Positions 1 through 9,778 of a DNA stretch of 37,024 nt are shown here, piece by piece. The notes beneath the pieces were generated by a model that saw only the letters and a list, made by a program, of their open reading frames with translations, searched no databases and was not told where the DNA came from. A program made the position numbers and the translations under genes. Position 1 is the first letter of the stretch. The number at the start of each line of letters is the position of its first letter. This DNA is from Pseudomonadota bacterium (GTDB lineage Bacteria > Pseudomonadota > Gammaproteobacteria > Pseudomonadales > Pseudomonadaceae): the NCBI GenBank assembly GCA_023431055.1, contig JAEYXX010000166.1:1-37024 (forward strand), read 5' to 3'.

Positions 1-1097
1 CGGTAGGTGAAAGCATCGCCGCCGCACCAATGATTCGCGCGTTGCAGGCGCGCTACCCGGAACTGCCGATCACCGTGACCTGCATGACCCCGACCGGCTC
101 CGAGCGCATCCAGGCGCTGTTCGGCGATAGCGTGCAGCACTGCTACCTGCCCTACGACATGCCCTGGGCCGCCGCGCGCTTTCTCGATCACACCCAGCCG
201 CGCCTGGCCGTGGTGATGGAAACCGAGCTGTGGCCGAACCATATCCACCAGTGCGCCAAACGCGGCGTTCCCGTCGCCCTGGCCAATGCGCGCCTGTCCG
301 AACGCTCGGCGCGCGGCTATGCACGCTTTGCCAGGCTCACCGCACCGATGCTCGCCGAACTGTCGCTGATCGCCGTGCAGACCCAGGCCGAAGCCGAGCG
401 TTTTCTCGATCTGGGTGCCCGCTCCGAGTGCGTGAAGGTGACCGGCTCGATCAAGTTCGACCTGAAGATCGATGCTGAACTGCTGCAACGCGCAGATGCC
501 CTGCGCCAGCAATGGCAGGCCACGACTCGACCGATATGGATCGCCGCCAGCACCCACGCCGGCGAGGACGAGATCATCCTCGCCGCCCATCACCAGTTGC
601 TGAAGTCTCGCCCGGATGCCCTGCTGATCCTGGTACCGCGTCATCCCGAGCGTTTCAACACGGTGCATGAGCTCTGCATCAGCCAAGCGCTGACCACTCG
701 CCGCCGCTCCACGGGAGAAGCCGTGCAAACCAGCGATCAGGTGCTGCTGGGCGACACCATGGGTGAGCTGCTGTTTCTCTACGCCCTGGCGGATATCGCC
801 TTCGTCGGCGGCAGCCTGGTAGCCAACGGCGGCCACAATCTTTTGGAGCCGGCGGCACTGGGTAAGCCTGTGCTGAGCGGCCCGCACCTGTTCAACTTCC
901 TGGAAATCGCCGCGCAACTGCGCGAAGCCGGTGCCCTGAGCGAAGTGGAAACTGCCCAGCAGTTGGCAGGCAGGCTTGCGACGCTGCTGGAAGAGCCTGG
1001 CGAGATGCAGCGCATGAGCCAGGCCGGCCTTGCCGTACTCAAGGCCAATCAAGGCGCGCTGGAGCGGCTGCTGGAGGGGTTGCGCCGTCTGATGTAA
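1..1097 (+). CDS. waaA: 3-deoxy-D-manno-octulosonic acid (Kdo) transferase, 5' end cut by window
   Basis: WaaA (KdtA, GT30 family) transfers Kdo from CMP-Kdo to the lipid A precursor at the cytoplasmic face of the inner membrane, founding the LPS inner core. The frame is open from base 3 and reads VGESIAAAPMIRAL before the ATG at 30, matching the conserved segment of the family's N-terminal donor-independent fold; so the ATG at 30 is internal and the true start lies outside the window. About 360 of the usual ~425 residues are present. The C-terminal GT-B domain shows the family signature FVGGSLVANGGHNLLEPA (bases about 800-853) followed by LGKPVLSGP. The gene ends with TAA at 1095-1097 and is followed by a strong bidirectional terminator facing the convergent tolC. 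Identification is secure. Confidence 0.95.
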   Translation, partial: VGESIAAAPMIRALQARYPELPITVTCMTPTGSERIQALFGDSVQHCYLPYDMPWAAARFLDHTQPRLAVVMETELWPNHIHQCAKRGVPVALANARLSERSARGYARFARLTAPMLAELSLIAVQTQAEAERFLDLGARSECVKVTGSIKFDLKIDAELLQRADALRQQWQATTRPIWIAASTHAGEDEIILAAHHQLLKSRPDALLILVPRHPERFNTVHELCISQALTTRRRSTGEAVQTSDQVLLGDTMGELLFLYALADIAFVGGSLVANGGHNLLEPAALGKPVLSGPHLFNFLEIAAQLREAGALSEVETAQQLAGRLATLLEEPGEMQRMSQAGLAVLKANQGALERLLEGLRRLM

Positions 1098-1207
1098 CCC
1101 TCAGTGGCCCCGGATTGCATCCGGTTACGGCTGCCACAGGCAGGGTACTTACGCACAGCCAAACACGCCGCGCAGAACGCCCTGCGCGGGACAAATGCCA
1201 CAAACAA

Positions 1208-1233
1208 AAAAGCCCGACTCATGTCGGGCTTTT
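1208..1233. terminator. Bidirectional intrinsic terminator between waaA and tolC
   Basis: A perfect inverted repeat GCCCGAC / GTCGGGC (1212-1218 and 1223-1229, loop TCAT) is flanked by an A-run on the left and TTTT on the right, so both strands show stem plus U-tract. It lies between the convergent ends of waaA (1097) and tolC (1251) and should serve both. Confidence 0.85.
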
Positions 1234-1250
1234 GATTCCTGGCGAACGAC

Positions 1251-2693
1251 TCAGAAATCCTGATTGTTCTGCAGGCGTGCTTCGGCGGCAGAAGCCAGAT
1301 CCGGTGGCAGGAAATCCTTGTCCGGGTTGTAATCCGGTTTGAGGAAGCTGCCCAGCGCTTCCAGGTCGGCCGGGCTGAGGGTGCCAGCGGCCTGCTTCAG
1401 GCGCAGGTTGTTGAGGATGTAGTCGTAGCGCGCATCGTTGTAGTTGCGCACGGCGCTGTACAGCTGACGCTGGGCATCGAGCACGTCGACGATATTGCGC
1501 GTGCCGACCTGATAGCCGATCTCGGTGGCCTCCAGCGCACTCTGGTTGGAAATGATCGACTGACGACGCGCCTGCACGGTTTCCACATCGGTGTTCACCG
1601 CGCGGAACAGGTTGCGGGTGTTTTGCACCACCTGGCGACGCAGGCTTTCGCGCAGCTGCTCAGTCTGCCCGAGACGCTGGTAGGCCTCGCGCACCTGCGA
1701 GCTGGTCAGGCCGCCGCTGTAGATCGGGATGTTCAGCTGCAGGCCGATGGAACGCTGCGAGACATCACCACTGTAGCGCGGCGACAGCGACGAACCAGAG
1801 TTGGTGAAGCCCAGGCTGTCGTTATCGCCCTTCTGATAGCTGGCCACGGCGTCGAGGGTCGGCGCATGGCCGGCCTTGCGCTGGCGCAAGCTCTCTTCGG
1901 CGGCCGTCACGGCGTACAGGCTGGCCTGCAGGTTGAGGTTCTGCGCCGCGGCGGTATCGACCCAGGACTTGGCATCGTTCGGCGTCGGCGCCAGCACCGG
2001 CAGGGTGTGGACGATGCCTTCGACCGCCACATAATCGCGATTGGTCAGGGTCACCAGGGCTTCGAAGGCATCATCCACCGCACGTTCGGCGAGCAGGCGG
2101 TTGGCCCGAGCGGTGTCGAACCCGGCCTGCGCTTCGAGCACATCGGTCTTGTCGGAAAGACCGACATCGAAACGCTCGTTGGCCTGATCCAGCTGACGCT
2201 TGAAGGCCGCTTCCTCGGCTCTGGTGGACGCCAAATTGTCCTGAGCACGCAGCACGGCGAAGTAGGTCTCGGCGCTCTGCAGGATCAGGTTCTGCTCGGT
2301 AGCGGACAGTTCAAGCGCAGCTTGCTCGCTGGTAGCCTCGGCCGCCTGCAGCTGGAACCAGCGGTCGGCGCGAAACAGTGGCTGGCTGAGGTTGGCCTGA
2401 TACACCAGACCACTGCGCGAGACAGTGGCACTGGGCGAATCGACTTCGGTGCGCGTGTCACCGTAGTTGGCGCCGGCAGACAGGTTGGGCAACAGGCCGG
2501 CTCGCGCCTGCGGTACCACTTCGCGGCGGGCCTGATAATCGGCGCGCGCGGCGGCGATATCGGCGTTGTTTCTCGCCGCTTCCTGATACACGGTGACCAG
2601 GTCGGTCTTGCTCGACAGCGGGGCCTCTTCGGCCTGAACCAGGCCCACCGAAGCGGCGGCCACGGCGATTGCCAGGGAAAGTCTGCGCAACAT
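1251..2693 (-). CDS. tolC: TolC-family outer membrane efflux/secretion channel (OpmH-like)
   Basis: Outer-membrane channel of the TolC family, which forms trimeric beta-barrel/alpha-barrel tunnels serving tripartite efflux pumps and type I secretion. The 480-aa product begins with a signal peptide (MLRRLSLAIAVAAASVGLVQA, cleavage after residue 21). It contains two repeats of the long coiled-coil OEP domain, for example QARREVVPQARAGLLPNLSA in the first half and SSQVREAYQRLGQTEQLRES in the second, and EIGYQVGTRNIVDVLDAQ near the C-terminus, typical of TolC. Length and position next to thiC fit the P. aeruginosa TolC homologue OpmH (recalled). The ATG at 2693 is preceded by AAGGAT. It is divergent from thiC and convergent with waaA. 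No membrane-fusion or inner-membrane pump gene is adjacent, so its partner is encoded elsewhere. Confidence 0.93.
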   Translation of the reverse strand: MLRRLSLAIAVAAASVGLVQAEEAPLSSKTDLVTVYQEAARNNADIAAARADYQARREVVPQARAGLLPNLSAGANYGDTRTEVDSPSATVSRSGLVYQANLSQPLFRADRWFQLQAAEATSEQAALELSATEQNLILQSAETYFAVLRAQDNLASTRAEEAAFKRQLDQANERFDVGLSDKTDVLEAQAGFDTARANRLLAERAVDDAFEALVTLTNRDYVAVEGIVHTLPVLAPTPNDAKSWVDTAAAQNLNLQASLYAVTAAEESLRQRKAGHAPTLDAVASYQKGDNDSLGFTNSGSSLSPRYSGDVSQRSIGLQLNIPIYSGGLTSSQVREAYQRLGQTEQLRESLRRQVVQNTRNLFRAVNTDVETVQARRQSIISNQSALEATEIGYQVGTRNIVDVLDAQRQLYSAVRNYNDARYDYILNNLRLKQAAGTLSPADLEALGSFLKPDYNPDKDFLPPDLASAAEARLQNNQDF

Positions 2694-2920
2694 GATGGAT
2701 GTCGATCCTTGAATAGGCGGTAATCGGCAAGGCTACGGGGCGCCACAGGCGGGGGTCAAGCGCGCCGCGAGCGGCATAAGTCTAGCGTGCGGCAAGCTAT
2801 GTTGCGCGCCTGCAACAATCCGCGCGATGTGGCGATAGCGGTCGCTTTCCGACGCACGGGTCGATCTCGAGTGACCGCCGGGTTGGTTTTCTCCCCCCAG
2901 CTTGTTTAGACTGCCCGAGT
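2694..2920. other. Divergent intergenic region tolC / thiC leader
   Basis: A 227-bp gap between the divergent tolC start and the TPP riboswitch. It must carry the tolC promoter on the minus strand, but I see no convincing -35/-10 pair for it. It contains a small inverted repeat GTTGC-GCGCCT-GCAAC at 2801-2816. The thiC promoter candidate sits at its right end. No ORF in it looks real. Confidence 0.5.
2883..2910 (+). promoter_or_regulatory. Candidate sigma70 promoter for the thiC leader
   Basis: TTGGTT (2883-2888) and TTTAGA (2905-2910) are spaced 16 bp apart. A start site about 7-10 bp further would fall at about 2917-2920, just before the 5' strand of riboswitch helix P1 at 2921. Both hexamers deviate from consensus, so this rests mainly on position. 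Confidence 0.45.
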
Positions 2921-5004
<2,084 letters not shown>

Positions 5005-5056
5005 CGGGCCGTCATGGAAGCTTGATCTGGCGGCACTATGCTCGCTAGTGTGACGG

Positions 5057-5083
5057 GTAACGGGCCGTGGTTAGGCCCGTTAC
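5057..5083 (+). terminator. Strong hairpin between thiC and nudF
   Basis: A perfect 10-bp inverted repeat GTAACGGGCC / GGCCCGTTAC with a 7-nt loop lies 52 nt after the thiC stop. No T-run follows on either strand, so it is either a weak or Rho-assisted terminator, or an mRNA 3'-end stabiliser, for thiC. Confidence 0.5.
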
Positions 5084-5101
5084 GACCATCTGGGGAGTGC
5101 A

Positions 5102-5701
5102 ATGAACAAAGACGACATCGACATCATCGAGCGCGAGAACTGCTTTCGCGGCTTCTATCGCCTCGACCGGATCAAGCTGCGCCATCGCCAGTTCGCCGGC
5201 AACATGGGCCCGCAGCTGACCCGTGAGCTGTTCGTGCGTCACGATGCCGTCTGCGTGTTGCCGTACGATCCGCAACGCGATGAGGTGGTGCTGATCGAGC
5301 AGTTCCGCGTTGGTGCCATGGACAAGGCGGCCAATCCCTGGCTGCTGGAGCTGGTCGCCGGACTGATCGACAAGGATGAACAGCCCGAGGAAGTTGCGCG
5401 GCGCGAAGCGGTCGAAGAGGCCGATCTGATTCTTGGCCCACTCTGGCCGATCACCCAGTATTTCCCTTCCCCTGGCGGCTCCGACGAGTTCGTCCACCTG
5501 TTCCTTGGCCGCTGCGACAGCAGCGGTGCCGGCGGCGTGCATGGGCTGCCGGAGGAAGGCGAGGACATTCGCGTGCACGTGATGCCACTGGCCGACGCCC
5601 TGGCAGCGTTAGGCGACGGCCGCATCAATAACGCGGCGAGCATCATCGCTCTGCAATGGCTGGCACTGAACCGCGACGAAGTGCGGGGAATGTGGTCGTG
5701 A
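5102..5701 (+). CDS. nudF: ADP-ribose / ADP-sugar pyrophosphatase (Nudix hydrolase)
   Basis: Cytoplasmic Nudix hydrolase that cleaves ADP-ribose and related ADP-sugars to AMP and a sugar phosphate. The 199-aa product carries the Nudix box at residues 87-109: G87, E93, R101-E102, E105-E106. The usual glycine before the final hydrophobic residue is Asp (D108; EEADL instead of EEAGL). All metal-binding glutamates are present. The downstream SPGGSDEFVHLFLG stretch is typical of the ADP-ribose pyrophosphatase subfamily, and length fits. GGGGAG precedes the ATG. The last 4 nt overlap the next gene (GTGA), so the two are translationally coupled, an arrangement I recall for nudF-DUF1249-cpdA in other pseudomonads. 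Confidence 0.92.
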   Translation: MNKDDIDIIERENCFRGFYRLDRIKLRHRQFAGNMGPQLTRELFVRHDAVCVLPYDPQRDEVVLIEQFRVGAMDKAANPWLLELVAGLIDKDEQPEEVARREAVEEADLILGPLWPITQYFPSPGGSDEFVHLFLGRCDSSGAGGVHGLPEEGEDIRVHVMPLADALAALGDGRINNAASIIALQWLALNRDEVRGMWS

Positions 5702-6144
5702 ATCTGCTTCGCGAGCGCTATCGGGTCGACCTGGTCGAGCTGCAAGCAGCTTGCGAGGCCAACTATGCACGGCTGATGCGCCTGCTGCCGCACATGCGCG
5801 AACGTACGGAAAGCCGCCGTGTCGCCCTGAGCCAGGGCGAGCACCTGCTCGGCGTGCTGGCCCTGGAAGTGCTGGAAAGCTGCCCCTATACCACCACCCT
5901 GTGCGTTCGCCAGGAGCACAGCCTGCCCTGGCTGCCGGTGCCGCAACTGCAGGTGCGGGTCTATCACGATGCGCGCATGGCCGAAGTGGTGAGTGCCGAA
6001 AATGCCCGTCGCCTGCATATTCGCTATCCCTACCCCAATGCGGCGATGCATCAACCGGACGAAAAAAGCCAGCTCAACCTGTTCCTCGGTGAGTGGCTGA
6101 GCCACTGTCTGAGCTGTGGGCACGAGCCGCAACCGGTGATGTAG
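5698..6144 (+). CDS. DUF1249 family protein (YqiB-like)
   Basis: Small soluble protein of 148 aa with no signal peptide or membrane segment, belonging to the DUF1249/YqiB family, whose biochemical role is unknown. Recognisable family segments are ANYARLMRLLPHM, the central VLESCPYTTTL, RVYHDARMAEV, and the C-terminal EKSQLNLFLGEWLSHCLSCG. I choose the GTG at 5698, which overlaps the nudF stop by 4 nt and has GGGGA 8 nt upstream; in-frame codons further upstream lie inside nudF. It is consistently placed between the ADP-ribose pyrophosphatase and cAMP phosphodiesterase genes in gammaproteobacteria, as here, suggesting a link to nucleotide metabolism, but no catalytic motif is visible. Confidence 0.88.
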   Translation: MNLLRERYRVDLVELQAACEANYARLMRLLPHMRERTESRRVALSQGEHLLGVLALEVLESCPYTTTLCVRQEHSLPWLPVPQLQVRVYHDARMAEVVSAENARRLHIRYPYPNAAMHQPDEKSQLNLFLGEWLSHCLSCGHEPQPVM

Positions 6145-6250
6145 AGCGTAGATCGCGCTTTTTCGCTGTATGACCGCCAGGCGGCGTTGTACCGTTAATC
6201 CCCGGTAGCTCATCGACAAAGAGGGCCAAAGGGCGCTCCAGACGTTTTTC

Positions 6251-6304
6251 TGTGATCTGCGTCCGCTTCCTGGGTTTTCCCTTTGTCGCGGCAACCACCA
6301 TAAT
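6251..6304 (+). promoter_or_regulatory. Possible cpdA promoter with CRP/Vfr-like half-site
   Basis: The 188-bp gap before cpdA holds TGTGATCT at 6251-6258, a good left half of the Vfr/CRP operator, but a poor right half, and a -10-like CATAAT at 6299-6304 with no clear -35. Vfr-cAMP activation of cpdA is reported in P. aeruginosa, which is why the half-site is mentioned. Weak evidence. Confidence 0.25.
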
Positions 6305-6332
6305 TCAGTCGTTTGCGCTCTAGGAGACGGTC

Positions 6333-7148
6333 TTGCCGAGCCTGCCTACATCCACAGCTGACTCTTCGGTACTGCTGGTGCAGTTGTCCGACAGCCATTT
6401 GTTCGCCGAAGCGGGCGGCAAGCTGCTGGGTATGGATACCTGCGACAGCTTGCGCCGGGTAATAGAACAGATGCAGCAGGAACAGCCCGGCATCGACCTG
6501 ATCCTGGCCACCGGCGACCTCTCTCAGGACGGCAGCCAGGCATCCTATGAGCGCTTTCGCAGCCTGACCGACTCGCTCGGCGCGCCCGTACGCTGGCTCG
6601 CCGGCAACCATGACGAAATGCCACCCATGCAGGCGGTCTGCACTGGCACGCCGCTGCTGGAGCCGGTATTCGACATTGGTGCCTGGCGGGTCATCATGCT
6701 CGATTCGTCGATTCCCGGCGCGGTGCCCGGCTTCCTCGCCGAAAGCCAGTTGGCGCTCCTGGAGCGCGCCCTCGGCGAAGCGCCGCAACGCCATCATCTG
6801 ATCTGCCTGCACCATCATCCGGTGCCGATCGGCTGCAAGTGGATGGACCCCATTGGCTTGCGCAACGCTGATGCCCTGTTCGCCATCCTCGATTGCCATC
6901 CGCAGGCCCGAGCCGTGCTCTGGGGCCACGTCCACCAGGAGTTCGACCAGATGCGCGGCAACCTGCGCCTGATCGCCTCGCCATCGACCTGCGTGCAGTT
7001 CGCCCCTGGCAGCGAAGACTTCCAGGTCGGCAGCGAGGCCCCGGGTTACCGCTGGTTGCGCCTGCATGACGACGGCAAGCTGGAGACCAGCGTCTCGCGC
7101 GTCACCGGCATCCATTTCGAAGTGGATTACAGCGTCAAGGGCTATTGA
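6333..7148 (+). CDS. cpdA: 3',5'-cyclic-AMP phosphodiesterase CpdA
   Basis: Class III cyclic nucleotide phosphodiesterase that hydrolyses cAMP to AMP and so limits Vfr/CRP signalling. The 271-aa calcineurin-like metallophosphoesterase has all metal-binding motifs: D20-x-H22 (LSDSHLF), G61-D62 (TGDLSQDG), G91-N92-H93-D94, the H160-H161-H162 cluster (LHHHPVPIG), and G198-H199-V200-H201. Translation most likely begins at the TTG at 6333: AGGAG stands 6 nt upstream and no suitable ATG lies nearby. It follows the DUF1249 gene after a 188-bp gap and probably has its own promoter. A 10-nt-loop hairpin starts at its stop codon. Confidence 0.94.
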   Translation: MPSLPTSTADSSVLLVQLSDSHLFAEAGGKLLGMDTCDSLRRVIEQMQQEQPGIDLILATGDLSQDGSQASYERFRSLTDSLGAPVRWLAGNHDEMPPMQAVCTGTPLLEPVFDIGAWRVIMLDSSIPGAVPGFLAESQLALLERALGEAPQRHHLICLHHHPVPIGCKWMDPIGLRNADALFAILDCHPQARAVLWGHVHQEFDQMRGNLRLIASPSTCVQFAPGSEDFQVGSEAPGYRWLRLHDDGKLETSVSRVTGIHFEVDYSVKGY

Positions 7149-7215
7149 GGCCACAGCCTGCAGGCCTCAGGCCGCAGGAAAAGCGCTTTGCTCTTGCCTG
7201 TAGCCTGCCCGCCTG
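7146..7215. repeat. Inverted repeats in the cpdA-yqiA gap
   Basis: TGAGGCC (7146-7152) and GGCCTCA (7163-7169) form a 7-bp stem at the cpdA stop. This is followed by AGGCCGCAGG and CCTGTAGCCT (8 of 10 positions paired) around AAAAGCGCTTTGC, then further GCCTG-type units. It could be a terminator region or a degenerate dispersed Pseudomonas intergenic repeat. No U-tract is seen directly after the stems. Confidence 0.3.
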
Positions 7216-7252
7216 AAGCCTACCGCCGCTTTTTGTAGTAGCCTCCCGCTCC

Positions 7253-7864
7253 ATGACCGCATCCATCCTCTATATACACGGCCTGAACAGCTCGCCAGCC
7301 TCGCACAAGGCCAGCCAGCTGAGCCGCGCCATGGCCGATCTCGGCCTGGAAAAGCAGTTGCGCGTGCCGGCCCTGCATCATCATCCGCGCCAGGCCATCG
7401 CCCAGTTGCAGGCGCTGATCAGCGAACTCGGCGCGCCGGTGCTGGTGGGCAGCTCGCTGGGCGGCTATTACGCCACTTACCTGGCCGAACAGCATGGGCT
7501 CAAGGCGCTGCTGATCAACCCAGCCGTAAAGCCGCACCTGCGCTTCGATGGCTACCTGGGCCCGCAGAAGAACTACTACAGCGACGAGACCTGGGACCTG
7601 ACCGAAGATCACGTCCACGCCCTGGCCGAACTCGAAGTCCCGGCACCGAGTGACCCGACCCGTTATCAGGTGTGGCTGCAGACCGGCGACGAAACCCTCG
7701 ACTACCGCGACGCCGAGCGTTACTACCGCGCCTGCGCCCTGCGCATCCAGGCCGGTGGCGATCACGGTTTCCAGGGGTTTGCCGAACGCCTGCCAACCCT
7801 CTTCGCTTTTGCCGGTATTAACGCCACACTCTGGCGTGATACCGACTTTTCCGCATTCAATTGA
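7253..7864 (+). CDS. yqiA: YqiA/YcfP family alpha/beta-hydrolase fold esterase
   Basis: Cytoplasmic esterase of the UPF0227/YqiA family; E. coli YqiA hydrolyses short acyl-CoA and aryl esters, and its physiological substrate is unknown. The 203-aa protein shows the alpha/beta-hydrolase layout: oxyanion strand ILYIHGLNSSPAS (residues 5-17), nucleophile elbow G66-S67-S68-L69-G70-G71, candidate acid D146 (TGDETLDY), and catalytic histidine H171 (GGDHGFQGF). Start is the ATG at 7253; no clear Shine-Dalgarno is visible. parE follows 15 nt after the stop, so the two are probably cotranscribed, an arrangement shared with E. coli (cpdA-yqiA-parE). Confidence 0.93.
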   Translation: MTASILYIHGLNSSPASHKASQLSRAMADLGLEKQLRVPALHHHPRQAIAQLQALISELGAPVLVGSSLGGYYATYLAEQHGLKALLINPAVKPHLRFDGYLGPQKNYYSDETWDLTEDHVHALAELEVPAPSDPTRYQVWLQTGDETLDYRDAERYYRACALRIQAGGDHGFQGFAERLPTLFAFAGINATLWRDTDFSAFN

Positions 7865-7879
7865 CGAACAAGAGACCCT

Positions 7880-9778
7880 ATGGCCCAGCAGAACGCCTAT
7901 AACGCAGACGCCATCGAAGTCCTTTCCGGCCTCGACCCGGTGCGCAAGCGCCCGGGCATGTACACCGACACCACACGCCCCAACCACCTGGCTCAGGAAG
8001 TCATCGACAACAGCGTCGACGAGGCCCTGGCCGGGCACGCCAAGTCGATCCAGGTGATCCTCCACGAGGACAACTCGCTGGAAGTGATCGACGACGGCCG
8101 CGGTATGCCGGTGGATATCCACCCGGAAGAAGGCGTGCCGGGGGTCGAGCTGATCCTCACCAAGCTGCATGCCGGCGGCAAGTTCAGCAACAAGAACTAC
8201 CAGTTCTCCGGCGGCCTGCACGGCGTCGGCATCAGCGTGGTCAATGCCCTGTCGACCCGCGTGGTGGTTACCGTCAAGCGTGACGGCAACGAGTACCAGA
8301 TGAGCTTCGCCGATGGTTTCAAGGCCAGCGAGCTGGAAGTCATTGGCACGGTCGGCAAGCGCAACACCGGCACCAGCGTGCACTTCTGGCCGGACGCCAA
8401 GTACTTCGACTCCTTCAAGTTCTCGGTCAGCCGCCTCAAGCACGTGCTCAAGGCCAAGGCCGTGCTGTGCCCCGGCCTCTCCGTCACCTTCGAGGACAAG
8501 GCCGCCGGCGAGAAGGTCGAGTGGCATTACGAGGACGGCCTGCGCTCCTACCTGGTCGATGCCGTCAGCGAGTTCGAGCGCCTGCCCGCCGAGCCTTTCG
8601 TCGGCAGCCTGGCCGGCAACAAGGAGGCGGTGGACTGGGCCCTGCTGTGGCTGCCCGAAGGCGGCGATGCGGTGCAGGAGAGCTACGTCAACCTGATCCC
8701 CACCGCGCAGGGCGGCACCCACGTCAACGGCCTGCGCCAGGGTCTGCTCGATGCAATGCGCGAGTTCTGCGAGTTCCGCAACCTGCTGCCGCGTGGCGTC
8801 AAGCTCGCACCGGAAGACGTCTGGGAACGCATCGCCTTCGTCCTCTCGATGAAGATGCAGGACGCGCAGTTCTCTGGCCAGACCAAGGAACGCCTGTCGT
8901 CTCGCGAGGCGGCGGCCTTCGTCTCCGGCGTGGTCAAGGACGCCTTCAGCCTGTGGCTCAACGCCAACCCGGAAACCGGTCTGCAACTGGCCGAACTGGC
9001 CATCAGCAACGCCGGCCGCCGTCTCAAGGCCGGCAAGAAAGTCGAGCGCAAGAAGGTCACCCAGGGCCCGGCGCTGCCCGGCAAGCTGGCCGACTGCGCG
9101 GGGCAGAACCCGCTGCGCTGCGAGCTGTTCCTGGTCGAGGGCGACTCGGCCGGCGGTAGCGCCAAGCAGGCGCGCGACAAGGAGTTCCAGGCCATCATGC
9201 CGCTACGCGGCAAGATCCTGAACACCTGGGAAGTGGACGGCAGCGAAGTGCTGGCCAGCCAGGAAGTGCACGACATCGCCGTGGCCATCGGCATCGACCC
9301 GGGCTCGAGCGACCTCTCCGGGCTGCGCTACGGCAAGATCTGCATCCTCGCCGACGCCGACTCCGACGGCCTGCACATCGCCACCCTGCTCTGCGCGCTG
9401 TTCGTCCGTCACTTCCGCACGCTGGTGGATGCCGGCCACGTCTACGTGGCCATGCCGCCGCTGTACCGCATCGACCTGGGCAAGGAGATCTTCTACGCCC
9501 TGGACGACGCCGAGCGCGACGGAATCCTCGACCGCCTGGTGGCCGAGAAACGCCGTGGCAAGCCGCAGGTCACCCGCTTCAAGGGCCTCGGCGAGATGAA
9601 TCCGCCGCAGCTGCGCGAAACCACCATGGACCCCAACACCCGGCGCCTGGTGCAACTGACCCTGGACGATTTCGAGGGCACCCGCGAAGTGATGGACATG
9701 TTGCTGGCCAAGAAACGCGCCGGTGACCGCAAGAACTGGCTGGAAACCAAGGGCAACCTGGCCGAGGTACTGGCCTGA
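7880..9778 (+). CDS. parE: DNA topoisomerase IV subunit B
   Basis: ATPase subunit of topoisomerase IV, which with ParC decatenates daughter chromosomes. The 632-aa protein has an N-terminal GHKL ATPase (E40, D43, N44 in EVIDNSVDEALAG; DDGRGMP; GGLHGVGISVVNALS), a transducer domain, and a C-terminal TOPRIM domain with E420 in LVEGDSAGGSAKQ and DADSD at 492-496. The C-terminus (FKGLGEMNPPQLRETTMD) is the standard type IIA tail. The ATG at 7880 follows a modest AAGAGA. The stop overlaps the next ATG by one base, so translation is coupled into the phytase-like, protease-like and parC genes. Confidence 0.98.
   Translation: MAQQNAYNADAIEVLSGLDPVRKRPGMYTDTTRPNHLAQEVIDNSVDEALAGHAKSIQVILHEDNSLEVIDDGRGMPVDIHPEEGVPGVELILTKLHAGGKFSNKNYQFSGGLHGVGISVVNALSTRVVVTVKRDGNEYQMSFADGFKASELEVIGTVGKRNTGTSVHFWPDAKYFDSFKFSVSRLKHVLKAKAVLCPGLSVTFEDKAAGEKVEWHYEDGLRSYLVDAVSEFERLPAEPFVGSLAGNKEAVDWALLWLPEGGDAVQESYVNLIPTAQGGTHVNGLRQGLLDAMREFCEFRNLLPRGVKLAPEDVWERIAFVLSMKMQDAQFSGQTKERLSSREAAAFVSGVVKDAFSLWLNANPETGLQLAELAISNAGRRLKAGKKVERKKVTQGPALPGKLADCAGQNPLRCELFLVEGDSAGGSAKQARDKEFQAIMPLRGKILNTWEVDGSEVLASQEVHDIAVAIGIDPGSSDLSGLRYGKICILADADSDGLHIATLLCALFVRHFRTLVDAGHVYVAMPPLYRIDLGKEIFYALDDAERDGILDRLVAEKRRGKPQVTRFKGLGEMNPPQLRETTMDPNTRRLVQLTLDDFEGTREVMDMLLAKKRAGDRKNWLETKGNLAEVLA

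Noticed and set aside
5239..6294. 351-aa minus-strand frame over nudF and the DUF1249 gene
   Set aside because: Antisense to two coupled genes, with composition typical of shadow frames.
7220..8986. 588-aa open frame antisense to yqiA and parE
   Set aside because: Crosses two real genes on the other strand, with no ribosome site or domain; a codon-bias artefact.
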